Assembly (NCBI RefSeq): GCF_001182745.1
Contig: NZ_LN868939.1
Coordinates: forward strand, 1,488,001 to 1,552,000
DNA length: 64,000 nt
Reading direction: 5' to 3'
From: Nocardia farcinica
GTDB lineage: Bacteria; Actinomycetota; Actinomycetes; Mycobacteriales; Mycobacteriaceae
Made by a program: the position numbers and the translations under genes. Shown piece after piece: positions 50,235-60,067 of this stretch (its first letter is position 1; each line of letters opens with the position of its first letter). Under the pieces are notes generated by a model, which searched no databases, was not told the origin of the DNA, and worked only from the letters and a program-made list of their open reading frames with translations.

Positions 50235-51686
50235 ATGGTGTCCGTACCCGAACTACTCGAATCCGTCCCGACGCAACTGTGGATCGGCGGGCCCGTCGAT
50301 GCCACCGGTGGCGCCACCTTCCCCGTGCACGATCCGGCCACCGGTGAGGTGCTCACCCACGTCGCCGACGCGACCCCCGAGGACGCGGTGCGCGCCCTCG
50401 ACGCGGCGGTGGCCGTGCAGGACGAATGGGCCGCCACGCCCGCGCGCACCCGCGGGGAGATCCTGCGCGCGGTGTTCGACGCGATCACCGCCCGCGCCGA
50501 GGACTTCGCCCTGCTGATGACCCTGGAGATGGGCAAGGCGCTGGGGGAGAGCCGCAACGAGGTGCGCTACGGCGCGGAGTTCTTCCGCTGGTTCAGCGAG
50601 GAGGCCGTGCGCGTGCACGGCCGCTACCAGCACGCGCCGTCGGGGACCGGCCGGATCATCGTGCACAAGCAGCCGGTCGGCCCGTGCCTGGCGATCACCC
50701 CGTGGAACTTCCCGCTGGCGATGGGCACGCGCAAGATCGGCCCCGCGCTGGCCGCGGGCTGCACGATGATCGTCAAACCCGCTTCCGAGACGCCGCTGAC
50801 CATGCTGTTGCTGGCCAGGCTGTGCAGCGAGGCGGGCCTGCCCGACGGCGTGCTCTCGGTGATCACGACCAAGCATTCGAGCGCGGTCACCAAGCCGCTG
50901 CTCGACGATCCCCGGCTGCGCAAGCTCACCTTCACCGGCTCCACCGAGGTCGGCAAGAAGCTGGTCGAGCAGTCGGCGAACAAGCTGCTGCGCACGTCGA
51001 TGGAACTCGGCGGCAACGCCCCGTTCGTGGTGTTCGACGACGCCGACGTCGACGCCGCCGTACAGGGCGCGATGCTGGCGAAACTGCGCAACGGCGGCGA
51101 GGCGTGCACCGCCGCCAACCGCTTCCACGTGCAGCGCGGGGTGGCCGAGGAGTTCACCGACAAGCTGGTGGAGGCGATGCGCAGTTCGGTGCGGCTCGGG
51201 CCGGGCACCGACCCGGAGACCACGCTGGGGCCGCTCGTCAACGCCGACCAGCTGGCCACCGTCACCGAGCTGGTGGACGACGCGGTGTCGGCGGGCGCCC
51301 GGGTGCGCCTCGGCGGCGAGGCGCCGGGCGGCCCCGGCTGGTTCTACCCGGCGACCGTGCTCAGCGACGTCCCGGACCGGGCACGGATTCTGAACGAGGA
51401 GGTCTTCGGTCCGGTCGCGCCCGTGGTCACCTTCGACACCGAGGAACAGGGCCTGGCCGCCGCCAACGACACCCGATTCGGCCTGGTCAGCTACATCTAC
51501 ACCCGTGACCTGGACCGCGCGCTGCGGGTGGCCGAGGGGCTGGAATCGGGCATGGTCGGCATCAACCGAGGAGTCATCTCCGACCCGGCCGCGCCCTTCG
51601 GCGGCGTCAAGGAATCCGGCTTCGGCAGGGAGGGCGGCTTCGAAGGCATCGAGGAGTACCTGTCGACGAAGTACATCGCCCTGTGA
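50235..51686 (+). CDS. NAD(P)-dependent succinate-semialdehyde dehydrogenase
   Basis: A 483-aa aldehyde dehydrogenase. Conserved blocks: [31 protein letters not shown] (cofactor), [18 protein letters not shown] (catalytic Glu), [15 protein letters not shown] (catalytic Cys), [13 protein letters not shown] and [20 protein letters not shown]. The last two and [16 protein letters not shown] fit the succinate-semialdehyde (GabD) group, feeding succinate to the TCA cycle. Start ATG 50235. Substrate assignment is by resemblance; other short aldehydes are possible. It stands alone, divergent from pgi. Confidence 0.92.
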   Translation: MVSVPELLESVPTQLWIGGPVDATGGATFPVHDPATGEVLTHVADATPEDAVRALDAAVAVQDEWAATPARTRGEILRAVFDAITARAEDFALLMTLEMGKALGESRNEVRYGAEFFRWFSEEAVRVHGRYQHAPSGTGRIIVHKQPVGPCLAITPWNFPLAMGTRKIGPALAAGCTMIVKPASETPLTMLLLARLCSEAGLPDGVLSVITTKHSSAVTKPLLDDPRLRKLTFTGSTEVGKKLVEQSANKLLRTSMELGGNAPFVVFDDADVDAAVQGAMLAKLRNGGEACTAANRFHVQRGVAEEFTDKLVEAMRSSVRLGPGTDPETTLGPLVNADQLATVTELVDDAVSAGARVRLGGEAPGGPGWFYPATVLSDVPDRARILNEEVFGPVAPVVTFDTEEQGLAAANDTRFGLVSYIYTRDLDRALRVAEGLESGMVGINRGVISDPAAPFGGVKESGFGREGGFEGIEEYLSTKYIAL

Positions 51687-51799
51687 GCGGCTACCCCGCC
51701 CGTGAGCGGTGATCTGGCGATGAGCAGCGGTCCCCCCGCGCGGAACGTCGCGCAGTCCGGTTGCCGGCACTGCGCGGCGTTCGTCCCCCCTCGGTCGGA

Positions 51800-52096
51800 C
51801 TAGCGGCCCAGCCTGCCCCGCCCGAGACGCAGCAGCAGCATGGCGAGGGTGTGGCCCTCCTGGCCCAGCTCGCTGAAGCGCTCCAGCACCTTCATCTCGC
51901 GGCTGTGGACCAGGCGCGGGCCGCCGGAGGCCATCCGGGTGCGGCCGATCAGCCGGGAGATCTCGGTGCGTCGCTTGATGGCGGCGAGGATTTCGGCGTC
52001 GAGCTGGTCGATCTCCTTACGGAGCTTGTCGATCTCCGCCTCGGTCTGCGGCAGTGCCGCGTCGGACCCGGTGGTCGTGGCAGGGGTGCTGCTCAT
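51800..52096 (-). CDS. Chorismate mutase (AroQ class)
   Basis: A 98-aa helical AroQ-fold chorismate mutase making prephenate for Phe/Tyr synthesis. Seen: IDKLRKEIDQLDAEILAAIK, RRTEISRLIGRTRMASGG and SREMKVLERFSELGQEGHTL, ending LLRLGRGRLGR. It resembles M. tuberculosis Rv0948c, which is poorly active until it binds DAHP synthase through its C-terminus; the LGRGRLGR tail fits that idea. Start ATG 52096 is chosen over 52102 because GAGGAG lies 6 bases upstream. The gene lies just before pcrA, as in mycobacteria. Confidence 0.93.
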   Translation of the reverse strand: MSSTPATTTGSDAALPQTEAEIDKLRKEIDQLDAEILAAIKRRTEISRLIGRTRMASGGPRLVHSREMKVLERFSELGQEGHTLAMLLLRLGRGRLGR

Positions 52097-52377
52097 ATTC
52101 ATCTCCTCGTGTCAGAACGTGGATCGGTGGGTGCGCGCCGCGCGTTACCGTCCGGTTCTTTCACCGTGAAACAGACCTGGTGGGCCTTCCATAGTCCCCC
52201 CAGAAGTGCGATCTCAGCTACAGGTTCCGCGAACACGATATCCGGCGGGTAGCCGACTCGGATGCGTCGCGGCGAGACTGATCATGTGGCCAGTCTGCCA
52301 CGGGTCCTGAGCGATGCAAAACATGTGATGGCGGGGGCTTCGCCCCTGTCGGTGGGCGCCGGTAGCGTGGATGGGCA
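52097..52377. other. Divergent promoter gap between chorismate mutase and pcrA
   Basis: 281 bp. It contains TTTCAC-c-GTGAAA at 52159-52171, a perfect 13-bp palindrome nearer the chorismate mutase gene, and a small GGGGC-ttc-GCCCC hairpin at about 52334-52346 in the pcrA leader. No LexA box was recognised. Confidence 0.45.
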
Positions 52378-54906
52378 ATGGACATGACGGTGGTTCCCCA
52401 GACGACGGCTCCCCAGACGACGCCGGCCGGCCGTTCGCTGGCCGAGCAAGCACAGCAGCGCGCCGACGACCAGGCCCGACGCCGCGCCGACCGCGATCGG
52501 CAGCGGGCCGAACAGGTCGAGCGCCTGCTCGACGGCCTCAACCCGCAGCAGCGGGCCGCGGTGGTCCACGCGGGCTCGCCGCTGTTGATCGTCGCGGGCG
52601 CGGGCTCGGGCAAGACCGCGGTGCTCACCCGGCGCATCGCCTACCTGCTCGCCGCACGGGACGTCTCGCCCGGCCAGATCCTGGCGATCACCTTCACCAA
52701 CAAGGCCGCCGCGGAGATGCGGGAGCGCGTCACGGGGCTGGTCGGCCCGCGCGCGGCCACCATGTGGGTGTCGACCTTCCATTCCAGTTGCGTGCGGATC
52801 CTGCGCATGCAGGCGGCGCTGCTGCCCGGCCTGAATTCCAATTTCTCCATCTACGACGCCGACGATTCGCGGCGATTGCTGACCATGATCAGCCGCGATC
52901 TGGATATCGACACCAAGAAATACTCCGCGCGGTTGCTGGCCACGGCCATCTCCAATCTCAAGAACGAGCTGATCGGCCCGGAGCAGGCGAGCGCCGACGC
53001 CGAGTCCGACGAATCCGAGTTGCCCGGCCTGGTGGCCCGCGTCTACACCGAATACCAGCGCAGGCTGCGCGCGGCGAACGCGCTGGATTTCGACGACCTG
53101 ATCGGCGAGACCGTCGCCCTGTTGCAGAACCACCCGCAGGTCGCCGAGTACTACCGCCGCCGGTTCCGGCACGTGCTGGTCGACGAGTACCAGGACACCA
53201 ACCACGCGCAGTACGTGCTGGTGCGCGAACTCGTCGGACATCACAGCGCGGCGGACGACACCGAGGACGCGGTGCCGCCGAGCGAACTGTGCGTGGTGGG
53301 CGACGCCGACCAGTCGATCTACGCCTTCCGCGGGGCGACCATCCGCAACATCGAGGAATTCGAGCGCGATTTCCCCGACGCGGAGACCATTCTGCTCGAG
53401 CAGAACTACCGCTCCACCCAGAACATCCTGTCCGCCGCCAACGCGGTGATCGCCCGCAACGAGGGCAGGCGCGAGAAGCGGCTGTGGACCGATTCGGGCG
53501 AGGGCGACCTGATCGTCGGCTACGTCGCCGACAACGAGCACGACGAGGCCTCCTTCGTCGCCAGGGAGATCGATCGCCTGGTCGACCAGGGCGAGGCGAA
53601 CTACGGCGACGTCGCGGTGTTCTATCGCACCAACAACAACTCCCGTGCGCTGGAGGAGATCTTCATCCGCATGGGGCTGCCGTACAAGGTGGTCGGCGGC
53701 GTGCGCTTCTACGAGCGCAAGGAGGTCCGCGACATCGTGGCCTACCTGCGGGTGCTGGAGAACCCCGACGACGCGGTCAGCCTGCGCCGCATTCTCAACA
53801 CCCCCCGCCGCGGGATCGGTGACCGGGCCGAAGCCTGCGTCGCGGTGCACGCCGAACAGCGCGGCATCGGCTTCGCCGCCGCGCTGCGCGACGCCGCCGA
53901 GGGCAAGGTGGCACTGCTCAACACCCGTGCCCAGCGGGCCATCGCCGGGTTCCTCGACCTGCTCGAAGAGATCCGGGCCGCCGGTGAACAGGCCGACGCC
54001 GACTTCCCCGATGTCGGCAACGTGGTGGAAGCGGTGCTCGACCGCACCGGCTACCGCGCCGAACTGGAAGCCTCCGACGATCCGCAGGACGGCGCCCGGC
54101 TCGACAACCTGAACGAACTGGTCAGCGTGGCACGGGAATTCAGCTCCGAGGCCTACAACAACGCGGTCGCCGCCCGCGAGGAGGGCATCCTGCCCGAACA
54201 GGCCGAGGGCGAACCCGATCCCGGCTCGCTGGCGGCCTTCCTCGAGCGGGTCTCGCTGGTCGCCGACACCGACCAGATCCCCGACGAGGGCGCCGGGGTG
54301 GTCACCATGATGACCCTGCACACCGCCAAGGGCCTGGAGTTCCCGGTGGTCTTCGTGACCGGCTGGGAGGACGGGCAGTTCCCGCACATGCGCGCGCTGG
54401 GCGATCCCACCGAGCTGGCCGAGGAACGCAGGCTCGCCTACGTCGGCATCACCCGGGCCAGGCAGCGGCTGTATCTGACCCGGGCGGTGGTCCGCTCCGG
54501 CTGGGGCCAGCCGGTGTCGAACCCGGAATCGCGGTTCCTGCAGGAGATTCCCGACCACCTGATCGAGTGGCGCAGGCTGGAGCCTTCGCCCGCCACCCGC
54601 GGCATCCGTAAGCGTGGCGGCGACGAGGGGCTGGAGCGGGACTGGACCCGCGGTGACGGCTGGTCCGAGCCGCGTCCCGGGGTGCGCGACCGCGGTCCGC
54701 GCCGGCCGGCGCCGGGCGGGGCGAGCCGCAACAACACCAATCTGGTGCTCGCCGTGGGCGACCGGGTCAGCGACGACAAGTACGGGCTGGGCCGGGTGGT
54801 CGCCGCCGACGGGTTCGGGCCGCTGGCCACCGTCACGATCGATTTCGGCACGGCGGGCAAGATCCGGCTCATCCCGCAGTACAGCCGGACCCTGGTCAAG
54901 CTCTGA
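52378..54906 (+). CDS. pcrA: ATP-dependent DNA helicase PcrA/UvrD
   Basis: An 842-aa superfamily 1A 3'-5' helicase for nucleotide excision repair and replication restart. Motifs in order: Q motif LNPQQRAAV, Walker A AGAGSGKT (73-80), TFTNKAAAEMRER, motif II VDEYQDTNHAQY, motif III VVGDADQSIYAFRGA, motif IV LEQNYRSTQNIL, motif V MMTLHTAKGLEFPVVF and motif VI YVGITRARQRLYLTR. The C-terminal tail after a Gly/Arg linker is a small Tudor-like fold (VGDRVSDDKYGLGRVVAADG), as in PcrA for RNA polymerase contact. Start ATG 52378; 52384 is possible. Confidence 0.97.
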   Translation: MDMTVVPQTTAPQTTPAGRSLAEQAQQRADDQARRRADRDRQRAEQVERLLDGLNPQQRAAVVHAGSPLLIVAGAGSGKTAVLTRRIAYLLAARDVSPGQILAITFTNKAAAEMRERVTGLVGPRAATMWVSTFHSSCVRILRMQAALLPGLNSNFSIYDADDSRRLLTMISRDLDIDTKKYSARLLATAISNLKNELIGPEQASADAESDESELPGLVARVYTEYQRRLRAANALDFDDLIGETVALLQNHPQVAEYYRRRFRHVLVDEYQDTNHAQYVLVRELVGHHSAADDTEDAVPPSELCVVGDADQSIYAFRGATIRNIEEFERDFPDAETILLEQNYRSTQNILSAANAVIARNEGRREKRLWTDSGEGDLIVGYVADNEHDEASFVAREIDRLVDQGEANYGDVAVFYRTNNNSRALEEIFIRMGLPYKVVGGVRFYERKEVRDIVAYLRVLENPDDAVSLRRILNTPRRGIGDRAEACVAVHAEQRGIGFAAALRDAAEGKVALLNTRAQRAIAGFLDLLEEIRAAGEQADADFPDVGNVVEAVLDRTGYRAELEASDDPQDGARLDNLNELVSVAREFSSEAYNNAVAAREEGILPEQAEGEPDPGSLAAFLERVSLVADTDQIPDEGAGVVTMMTLHTAKGLEFPVVFVTGWEDGQFPHMRALGDPTELAEERRLAYVGITRARQRLYLTRAVVRSGWGQPVSNPESRFLQEIPDHLIEWRRLEPSPATRGIRKRGGDEGLERDWTRGDGWSEPRPGVRDRGPRRPAPGGASRNNTNLVLAVGDRVSDDKYGLGRVVAADGFGPLATVTIDFGTAGKIRLIPQYSRTLVKL

Positions 54907-54928
54907 CGGGCTGGGTAGCGTCGGGGCC

Positions 54929-55354
54929 GTGGATAGCCTCGCACAGCACCTGGTGTGGTTCCTTCCGATGCTCTGGCTCGGCATGGTGGTCGCCATCTCG
55001 TTCCTCGAGGCGCCCCTGAAGTTCCGCGCCCCCGGCATCACCGTCCCGCTGGGGCTCGGCATCGGGCGGATCGTGTTCAAGGCGCTGAACACCGTCGAAG
55101 CGGTGCTGGCGGTGCTGCTCGTGCTCGCCTGCCTGGTGCTGGGCCCCGCCACGGCGGTGTGGGTGTGGCTGGGTGTCGCGGTGGCGGTGCTGGCGGTGCA
55201 GATCCTGGTGGTCCGCCCACCGCTGTCGCGACGGTCGGATCGGGTGCTGGCGGGGGAGGAGCTGCCGCGCTCGACGGCGCACTACTACTACATCGCGCTC
55301 GAGGTGGCCAAGGTGGTCACGCTGATCGGTCTGGCGATCGCCGCGACGCCGTAG
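54929..55354 (+). CDS. Hypothetical four-helix membrane protein
   Basis: A 141-aa protein with about four hydrophobic segments (VWFLPMLWLGMVVAISFLE, TVEAVLAVLLVLACLVLG, VWVWLGVAVAVLAVQILVV, YYYIALEVAKVVTLIGLAIA). Start GTG 54929, 22 bp after pcrA. No enzymatic motif is visible. It is probably co-transcribed with pcrA by position only. Function unknown. Confidence 0.78.
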   Translation: MDSLAQHLVWFLPMLWLGMVVAISFLEAPLKFRAPGITVPLGLGIGRIVFKALNTVEAVLAVLLVLACLVLGPATAVWVWLGVAVAVLAVQILVVRPPLSRRSDRVLAGEELPRSTAHYYYIALEVAKVVTLIGLAIAATP

Positions 55355-55369
55355 CCGGGGCACGGGCGA

Positions 55370-56764
55370 TCAGCAGGCGCGTGTCCGCTGCGGCAGCAGG
55401 TCGCGCAGGGCATCGTCCAGGCACGGGTAGTGGAAGCGGTAACCCGCCTCCCGCAGCACCGTCGAGGTGGCGTGCCTGCCGGTCAGTCCCAGTGCCGGAT
55501 CGGTGCGCAGCACGAGCGCGCCCAGGCGCAGCACCGCGGCGGGCGTCGGCGGCGCGGGCGGGCGGCGCAGGTGCCGCCGCAACGCCGCCATGAGGTCGCG
55601 GTTGCGCACCGGGAAATCGGTGGCCGCCACCACGATCCCGCTCGGCAGCGTGACGTCGGGGTCGAGTCCCAGTGCGGCACGGACGACGGCGAGCCAGTCC
55701 GCGAGATGGATCCAGCTGAACCACTGCTCGCCCGAGCCGATCCGTCCGCCCAGGCCCGCCGAGGTCAACCGGCACAGCATGCGCAGCGCGGGCGCCTGCG
55801 GGTCGAGCACGACGGACGTGCGCAGCACGACGTGGTGGCGGGTGTTCGCGCCGGTGAGGGCGTTCTCCCAGGGCCGCGCCACCCCGGTCATCTGCGGCAG
55901 CCCGATCGGCAGCGGCGTGCTCTCCGTGCAGCGGGTCTCGCCCGCGTCCGACCAGATCGCCGTCGTGCTCGCCTGCACCCAGTGCGCGAGCGGACGATCC
56001 AGCGACGCGGCGGCCTCGACCAGCGCGCGGGTGGGCCGCACCCTGCTGTCGCGCAGCACCGCGATGTTGGCCGGGGTGGGACGGCAGTCGACGAGCTGGC
56101 CGGCGAGGTTGACAACCGCGGTCGGGCCCGGATTGTCCAGCGCCGCAGCCCATTCGCCGACGGTCTCACCGTCCCAGCGCTGCTGCTCGAACGGCAGCCG
56201 GGGGTCGGGCGTGCGAGTGAGCACGACCACGCGCACGGCGCGGCAGGTGAGGTCGGCGGCCAGGTGCCGACCCAGGGAACCGGTGCCGCCGGCGATCACG
56301 ACCGTCAAGGCGTCGGGGCCGGGCTCGATCCCGACGAGCCGGGCCAGCCGGGCGAAACTCACCCGCAGGTCGCCCTCCAGAACCCGGCCGAGTACGGCCC
56401 GGGCGGGGGCGGCGAAGGGGCCGGTGCAGGTGAGTTCCTGGGTCAGCTCCGTGCCCGCGCCGGACGGCCGCAGCCGCCACGAGATCCGCACGCGGCCAAG
56501 GGGATCCGGCTGGTCGATGGTGATCGCGCGGCCCGGGGTGAGTTCGGTGATCGTGAACGGCTCGGCGGTCCTGCGGTGCAGCGGGCCGAGCATCCGCCCA
56601 CTCGGCGCGCAGTCACCGGTCGTGCCCGGTTCCGCCGGGCCGTGCAGCACCACCGAGGTGATCCCCGGATGCCAGTGCGGCCAGCGGCCCGGGTCACCGA
56701 CCACCGCCCAGACGGCTTCCGGTGGGGCGGCGAGGAACTGGGTGTACGTCGTTGTACGAGCCAT
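55370..56764 (-). CDS. SRPBCC domain fused to NAD-binding epimerase (YfcH/TIGR01777-like)
   Basis: A 464-aa two-domain protein. Residues 1-150 are a START/SRPBCC lipid-binding-type fold (TTTYTQFLAAPPEAVWAVVG, GPAEPGTTGDCAPSGRMLG). Residues 155-460 form an SDR-like epimerase: nucleotide motif VVIAGGTGSLGRHLAADL, VVNLAGQLVDCRPTPANI, SSTAIWSDAG-type region, and a C-terminal DUF1731 (DFPVRNRDLMAALRRHLRRP, VLREAGYRFHYPCLDDALRD). Function unknown; the fusion is found in several actinobacteria. The second Tyr/Lys pair of classic SDRs is not evident. Start ATG 56764. Confidence 0.85.
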   Translation of the reverse strand: MARTTTYTQFLAAPPEAVWAVVGDPGRWPHWHPGITSVVLHGPAEPGTTGDCAPSGRMLGPLHRRTAEPFTITELTPGRAITIDQPDPLGRVRISWRLRPSGAGTELTQELTCTGPFAAPARAVLGRVLEGDLRVSFARLARLVGIEPGPDALTVVIAGGTGSLGRHLAADLTCRAVRVVVLTRTPDPRLPFEQQRWDGETVGEWAAALDNPGPTAVVNLAGQLVDCRPTPANIAVLRDSRVRPTRALVEAAASLDRPLAHWVQASTTAIWSDAGETRCTESTPLPIGLPQMTGVARPWENALTGANTRHHVVLRTSVVLDPQAPALRMLCRLTSAGLGGRIGSGEQWFSWIHLADWLAVVRAALGLDPDVTLPSGIVVAATDFPVRNRDLMAALRRHLRRPPAPPTPAAVLRLGALVLRTDPALGLTGRHATSTVLREAGYRFHYPCLDDALRDLLPQRTRAC

Positions 56765-56830
56765 GAGGCGACGCTACTGCCGGGCGGGAGCGCCGGGAAG
56801 CGTGCCGTCGGTCACCCCGGGGCGGGGTGG

Positions 56831-58318
56831 TCAGTCGCGCTGCGGGCCGAGGCTGATGCCGCGAGTGGCCAGCCACGGCACGGGATCGACCTTGTCGCTG
56901 CCGTTGAGCCACACCTCGAAGTGCACGTGCGGACCGGTGGAGAAGCCGCGGTTGCCGACGGTGGCGATCTGGTCACCGGCCAGCACCCGCTCGCCCGCGG
57001 ACACGGTGGCGGTGTCGATGTGGCCGTAGACGGTGACCGTGCCGTCGTCGTGCAGCAGCCGGACCCACATGCCGAACCCGGAGGCGGGGCCCGCTTCGAT
57101 CACGGTGCCGTCGGCGACGGCGTAGATCGGGGTGCCGATGGGCGCGGCGACATCGATGCCGAGATGCTGGACGCCCCAGCGGGCGCCGAAGCCGGAGGTG
57201 AAGTTGCCCGCGGCGAACTTGGCGAAGAGCGGGCGCAGCTTGGCGGCCTCGGCGGCGGCCAGTTCCTCGGCGTACTTGCGGCCCTTTTCGAGCATGTCGC
57301 CGAACTGGCCGATGTTCGCGGGCGAGGAGACGTTGAGCACCTGCGGCGAATCGGGCGAGGCGGTGGGGTCCTCGAGGCTCATGGACTGCGCGGCGATCTC
57401 GTGGATCTGGCCCGCGGCCTCGTAGTCGATGGTCTGCGAAGGCTGCTGCGGCGAGGCCATCGCGGCCTGGCCCGCGGCGACGACCGCGCCCGCGGCGACC
57501 GCGACGACGGCGGCGCGGCCCTTGAGCGCGGTGGGCGGCGCGGGCATGCGGTGCGCACCGCCGCGGCGGCTGCCCGCGCGGGCGGGGATGACGGCGGGGG
57601 CCGCCGGGCTCTCGGGCTCGTCCCAGGACGCGTCGGCCTCGTCGTCGGCCGTCCACCGCTGGTCACGGTCGGCGGTCCACTCGTCGGCCGGCTCGCCGGA
57701 CCAGTCGTTCCCGGTCCAGGGTTCCTCGCTGCCGGGCGTCCACTGCGCCGGCTGTTGTGCCCAGGCGTTGTTGTCGCAGGCGCCCTGCCACTGGCTCGGG
57801 TCGGACTCGGTAGCGGCGGTCGCGTCGGCGATCGTCGCGTCGGCGGCAGACCGGGTCTGCTCGCCGCCCCAGGCGCCGCCGTCGGACCAGGACGCCTGCT
57901 GGTTCCACGAGTCCTGCCTGCTCCACGAATCCTGCTCGGTCCAGGCGGACTGCTGATCCCACTCCTGCTGATGCCATGCGGCCCGGTCGTCCTGGCTCCA
58001 CGCGGGCTGCTCACCCTGGTGCCAGTCGCCCTGGTTCCACGCGGCCTGCTCGTCGCGGGCGGTCCAGGCGGACCCGTCGTGCCAGGCGGCGTGCGGCTCG
58101 GGCTCGACCTGCGCGCCGAATCCGGCGGCGGTGGCGGCCGCGGCGGGAGCGGCGAAGCGGTACCCGGACTCCGCGTAGGACGACTCCGCATAGGACGACT
58201 CAGCGTAGGACGGCTCTGCGTAGGACTCCGTGGCGGGAGCGAAGGGCTGATCGTCGTCGCGATAACGATGACCGGTGCGCGGACGATGACCGGGCGCGAG
58301 GGTGGAGCGGTGATTCAT
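56831..58318 (-). CDS. M23 peptidoglycan endopeptidase with repetitive N-terminal region
   Basis: A 495-aa LytM/M23 metallopeptidase. The C-terminal 130 residues hold HLGIDVAAPIGTPIYAVADG (HxxxD zinc motif), GFGMWVRLLHDDGTVTVYGH and TGPHVHFEVWLNG (HxH). Upstream is a single hydrophobic segment (GRAAVVAVAAGAVVAAGQAA) and then a helical stalk (AEELAAAEAAKLRPLFAKFA). The 250-residue N-terminal part before the membrane is low-complexity: YAESS repeats, then Trp/Gln/Asp-rich SWxxQxSW repeats, so it lies in the cytoplasm. Start ATG 58318 (MNHRSTLAPGHR); no strong Shine-Dalgarno. It corresponds in position to M. tuberculosis Rv0950c. Confidence 0.92.
   Translation of the reverse strand: MNHRSTLAPGHRPRTGHRYRDDDQPFAPATESYAEPSYAESSYAESSYAESGYRFAAPAAAATAAGFGAQVEPEPHAAWHDGSAWTARDEQAAWNQGDWHQGEQPAWSQDDRAAWHQQEWDQQSAWTEQDSWSRQDSWNQQASWSDGGAWGGEQTRSAADATIADATAATESDPSQWQGACDNNAWAQQPAQWTPGSEEPWTGNDWSGEPADEWTADRDQRWTADDEADASWDEPESPAAPAVIPARAGSRRGGAHRMPAPPTALKGRAAVVAVAAGAVVAAGQAAMASPQQPSQTIDYEAAGQIHEIAAQSMSLEDPTASPDSPQVLNVSSPANIGQFGDMLEKGRKYAEELAAAEAAKLRPLFAKFAAGNFTSGFGARWGVQHLGIDVAAPIGTPIYAVADGTVIEAGPASGFGMWVRLLHDDGTVTVYGHIDTATVSAGERVLAGDQIATVGNRGFSTGPHVHFEVWLNGSDKVDPVPWLATRGISLGPQRD
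58167..58226. repeat. 15-bp tandem repeat encoding YAESS repeats
   Basis: Four copies of a 15-bp unit (GACTCCGCGTAGGAC-like) on the plus strand; on the minus strand they encode Tyr-Ala-Glu-Ser-Ser in the N-terminal region of the M23 peptidase. In-frame, so copy number can vary safely. Confidence 0.8.
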
Positions 58319-58873
58319 CGGCGGTGCCACATCGTGAAGCGGGAGTTGGTCACGGTGCCGACGACACGGCAGGTGAACGATGTCGGGGGCGTCGCGATCG
58401 AACGGCTCACCAGTTGCGGAGCATTGTGCTGCATCAAGGCTTGCCGTCCTCCTCATCCTCTGGAACAGGGGAGTCGTGACCTAGTTGTGACATCGACCGC
58501 ATGACGGTAACGAAGCGATTGCGTCGCCCGCAAGCGGTGCGCCCCTTCTGTCCAAACATGTGAGATTCATCACGGTAACGTTGCGGAATAGTTCACCGTG
58601 AATCGGGCATCGAAGTGAGAATGGGTTCCCCGCGGTTACGGTGGTCGCGCACCGCCTTCCGGCGGAGCCGCCCTGCCGAGCGGAACCTACTCGCCAGTAG
58701 TGTTGGCCAGCGGTTTTATCGATCCCGCCCGTCTGCGCGTGACCTGCGCCACTTAGGATGAACGTGGCCGATTGGCCCTCCATGTGACTGGTTAGAGTCC
58801 GACCCGACCCGCTTCCGACGTCGGGCCGCCAACAAAGACGTTGTCATAGCAACGCAGACGAGACGGTGAGTAC
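58319..58873. promoter_or_regulatory. Divergent promoter region, M23 peptidase and sucC
   Basis: A 555-bp gene-free gap. The plus-strand octamer ACGGTAAC (minus GTTACCGT) occurs at 58504-58511 and 58572-58579, and a reverse-oriented relative, CGGTTACGGT, at 58633-58642. A GTCAC pair lies at about 58478-58492. Candidate sucC -10 boxes are TAGGAT (58754) and TAGAGT (58793). The repeated GTTACC boxes resemble MtrA-type sites known to control cell-wall hydrolases, but this is only resemblance. Confidence 0.45.
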
Positions 58874-60040
58874 ATGGATCTCTTCGAATATCAGGCGAAG
58901 GAGCTCTTCGTTAAGCACGGAGTGCCTTCGTCCGAGGGCCGCGTCACGGACACGGCCGAGGACGCCCGCGCGATCGCGGCGGAAATCGGCAAGCCGGTGA
59001 TGATCAAGTCCCAGGTCAAGGTCGGTGGCCGCGGTAAGGCCGGTGGCGTGAAGTACGCCGCGACGCCGGAGGACGCGTTCACCCACGCGCAGAACATCCT
59101 CGGCCTGGACATCAAGGGACACATCACCAAGAAGATCCTGGTCGCCGAGGCGAAGGACATCGCCGAGGAGTACTACATCTCCTTCCTGCTCGACCGCGCC
59201 AACCGCACCTACCTGGCCATGTGCTCGGTCGAGGGCGGCATGGAGATCGAGGAGGTCGCCGCGACCAAGCCCGAGCGCCTGGCCAAGGTGCCCGTCGACG
59301 CCGTCAAGGGCGTCGATCTGGCCTTCGCCCGCTCGATCGCCGAGCAGGGCCACCTGCCCGCCGAGGTGCTCGACGCCGCGGCCGTGACCATCGAGAAGCT
59401 GTGGGAGGTCTTCGTCGCCGAGGACGCGACCCTGGTGGAGGTCAACCCGCTGGTGCGCACCCCCCAGGACGAGATCCTCGCCCTCGACGGCAAGGTCACC
59501 CTGGACGAGAACGCCGGCTTCCGGCACCCCGAGCACGACGAGTTCGCGGACGTCGACGCCACCGACCCGCTCGAGCTCAAGGCCAAGGAGAACGACCTCA
59601 ACTACGTCAAGCTCGACGGCGAGGTCGGCATCATCGGCAACGGCGCCGGCCTGGTCATGTCGACCCTGGACGTGGTCGCCTACGCCGGTGAGAACCACGG
59701 CGGCGTGAAGCCGGCCAACTTCCTCGACATCGGTGGCGGCGCCTCGGCCGAGGTGATGGCGGCCGGGCTCGACGTCATCCTCAACGACGCGCAGGTCAAG
59801 AGCGTGTTCGTGAACGTGTTCGGTGGCATCACCGCGTGTGACGCGGTCGCCAACGGCATCGTCAAGGCGCTCGAGATCCTGGGCGACGAGGCGAACAAGC
59901 CGCTGGTCGTGCGGCTGGACGGCAACAAGGTCGACGAGGGCCGCAAGATCCTCGTCGAGGCCGCGCACCCGCTGGTGACGCTGGCGCAGACAATGGACGA
60001 AGGCGCCGACAAGGCCGCCGAACTGGCAGCCGCCCGCTAA
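58874..60040 (+). CDS. sucC: Succinyl-CoA ligase, beta subunit
   Basis: A 388-aa SucC. Seen: [20 protein letters not shown], an ATP-grasp domain ([16 protein letters not shown]), [40 protein letters not shown] and [20 protein letters not shown]. With SucD it makes ATP or GTP and succinate from succinyl-CoA in the TCA cycle. Start ATG 58874. sucD follows 27 bp later. Its product links functionally to methylcitrate-derived succinate and the semialdehyde dehydrogenase nearby, though not by operon. Confidence 0.98.
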   Translation: MDLFEYQAKELFVKHGVPSSEGRVTDTAEDARAIAAEIGKPVMIKSQVKVGGRGKAGGVKYAATPEDAFTHAQNILGLDIKGHITKKILVAEAKDIAEEYYISFLLDRANRTYLAMCSVEGGMEIEEVAATKPERLAKVPVDAVKGVDLAFARSIAEQGHLPAEVLDAAAVTIEKLWEVFVAEDATLVEVNPLVRTPQDEILALDGKVTLDENAGFRHPEHDEFADVDATDPLELKAKENDLNYVKLDGEVGIIGNGAGLVMSTLDVVAYAGENHGGVKPANFLDIGGGASAEVMAAGLDVILNDAQVKSVFVNVFGGITACDAVANGIVKALEILGDEANKPLVVRLDGNKVDEGRKILVEAAHPLVTLAQTMDEGADKAAELAAAR

Positions 60041-60067
60041 CGACGGCCGAGCAAGGGACCACACGAC

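Noticed and set aside
52097..52377. LexA/SOS box upstream of pcrA
   Set aside because: No sequence close to TCGAAC-4 nt-GTTCGA was found.
52282..55152. A 956-codon open frame on the minus strand opposite pcrA
   Set aside because: It is an antisense shadow of the clear helicase gene in high-GC DNA, with His/Gly/Val-rich low-quality protein and no family motif.
55430..58504. A 1024-codon open frame on the plus strand
   Set aside because: It runs opposite two well-supported minus-strand genes and encodes Arg/Gly-rich sequence without motifs.
58319..58740. c-di-AMP (ydaO-type) riboswitch in front of the M23 peptidase gene
   Set aside because: GGGGAACC is present on the minus strand, but the other conserved blocks and their order do not fit.
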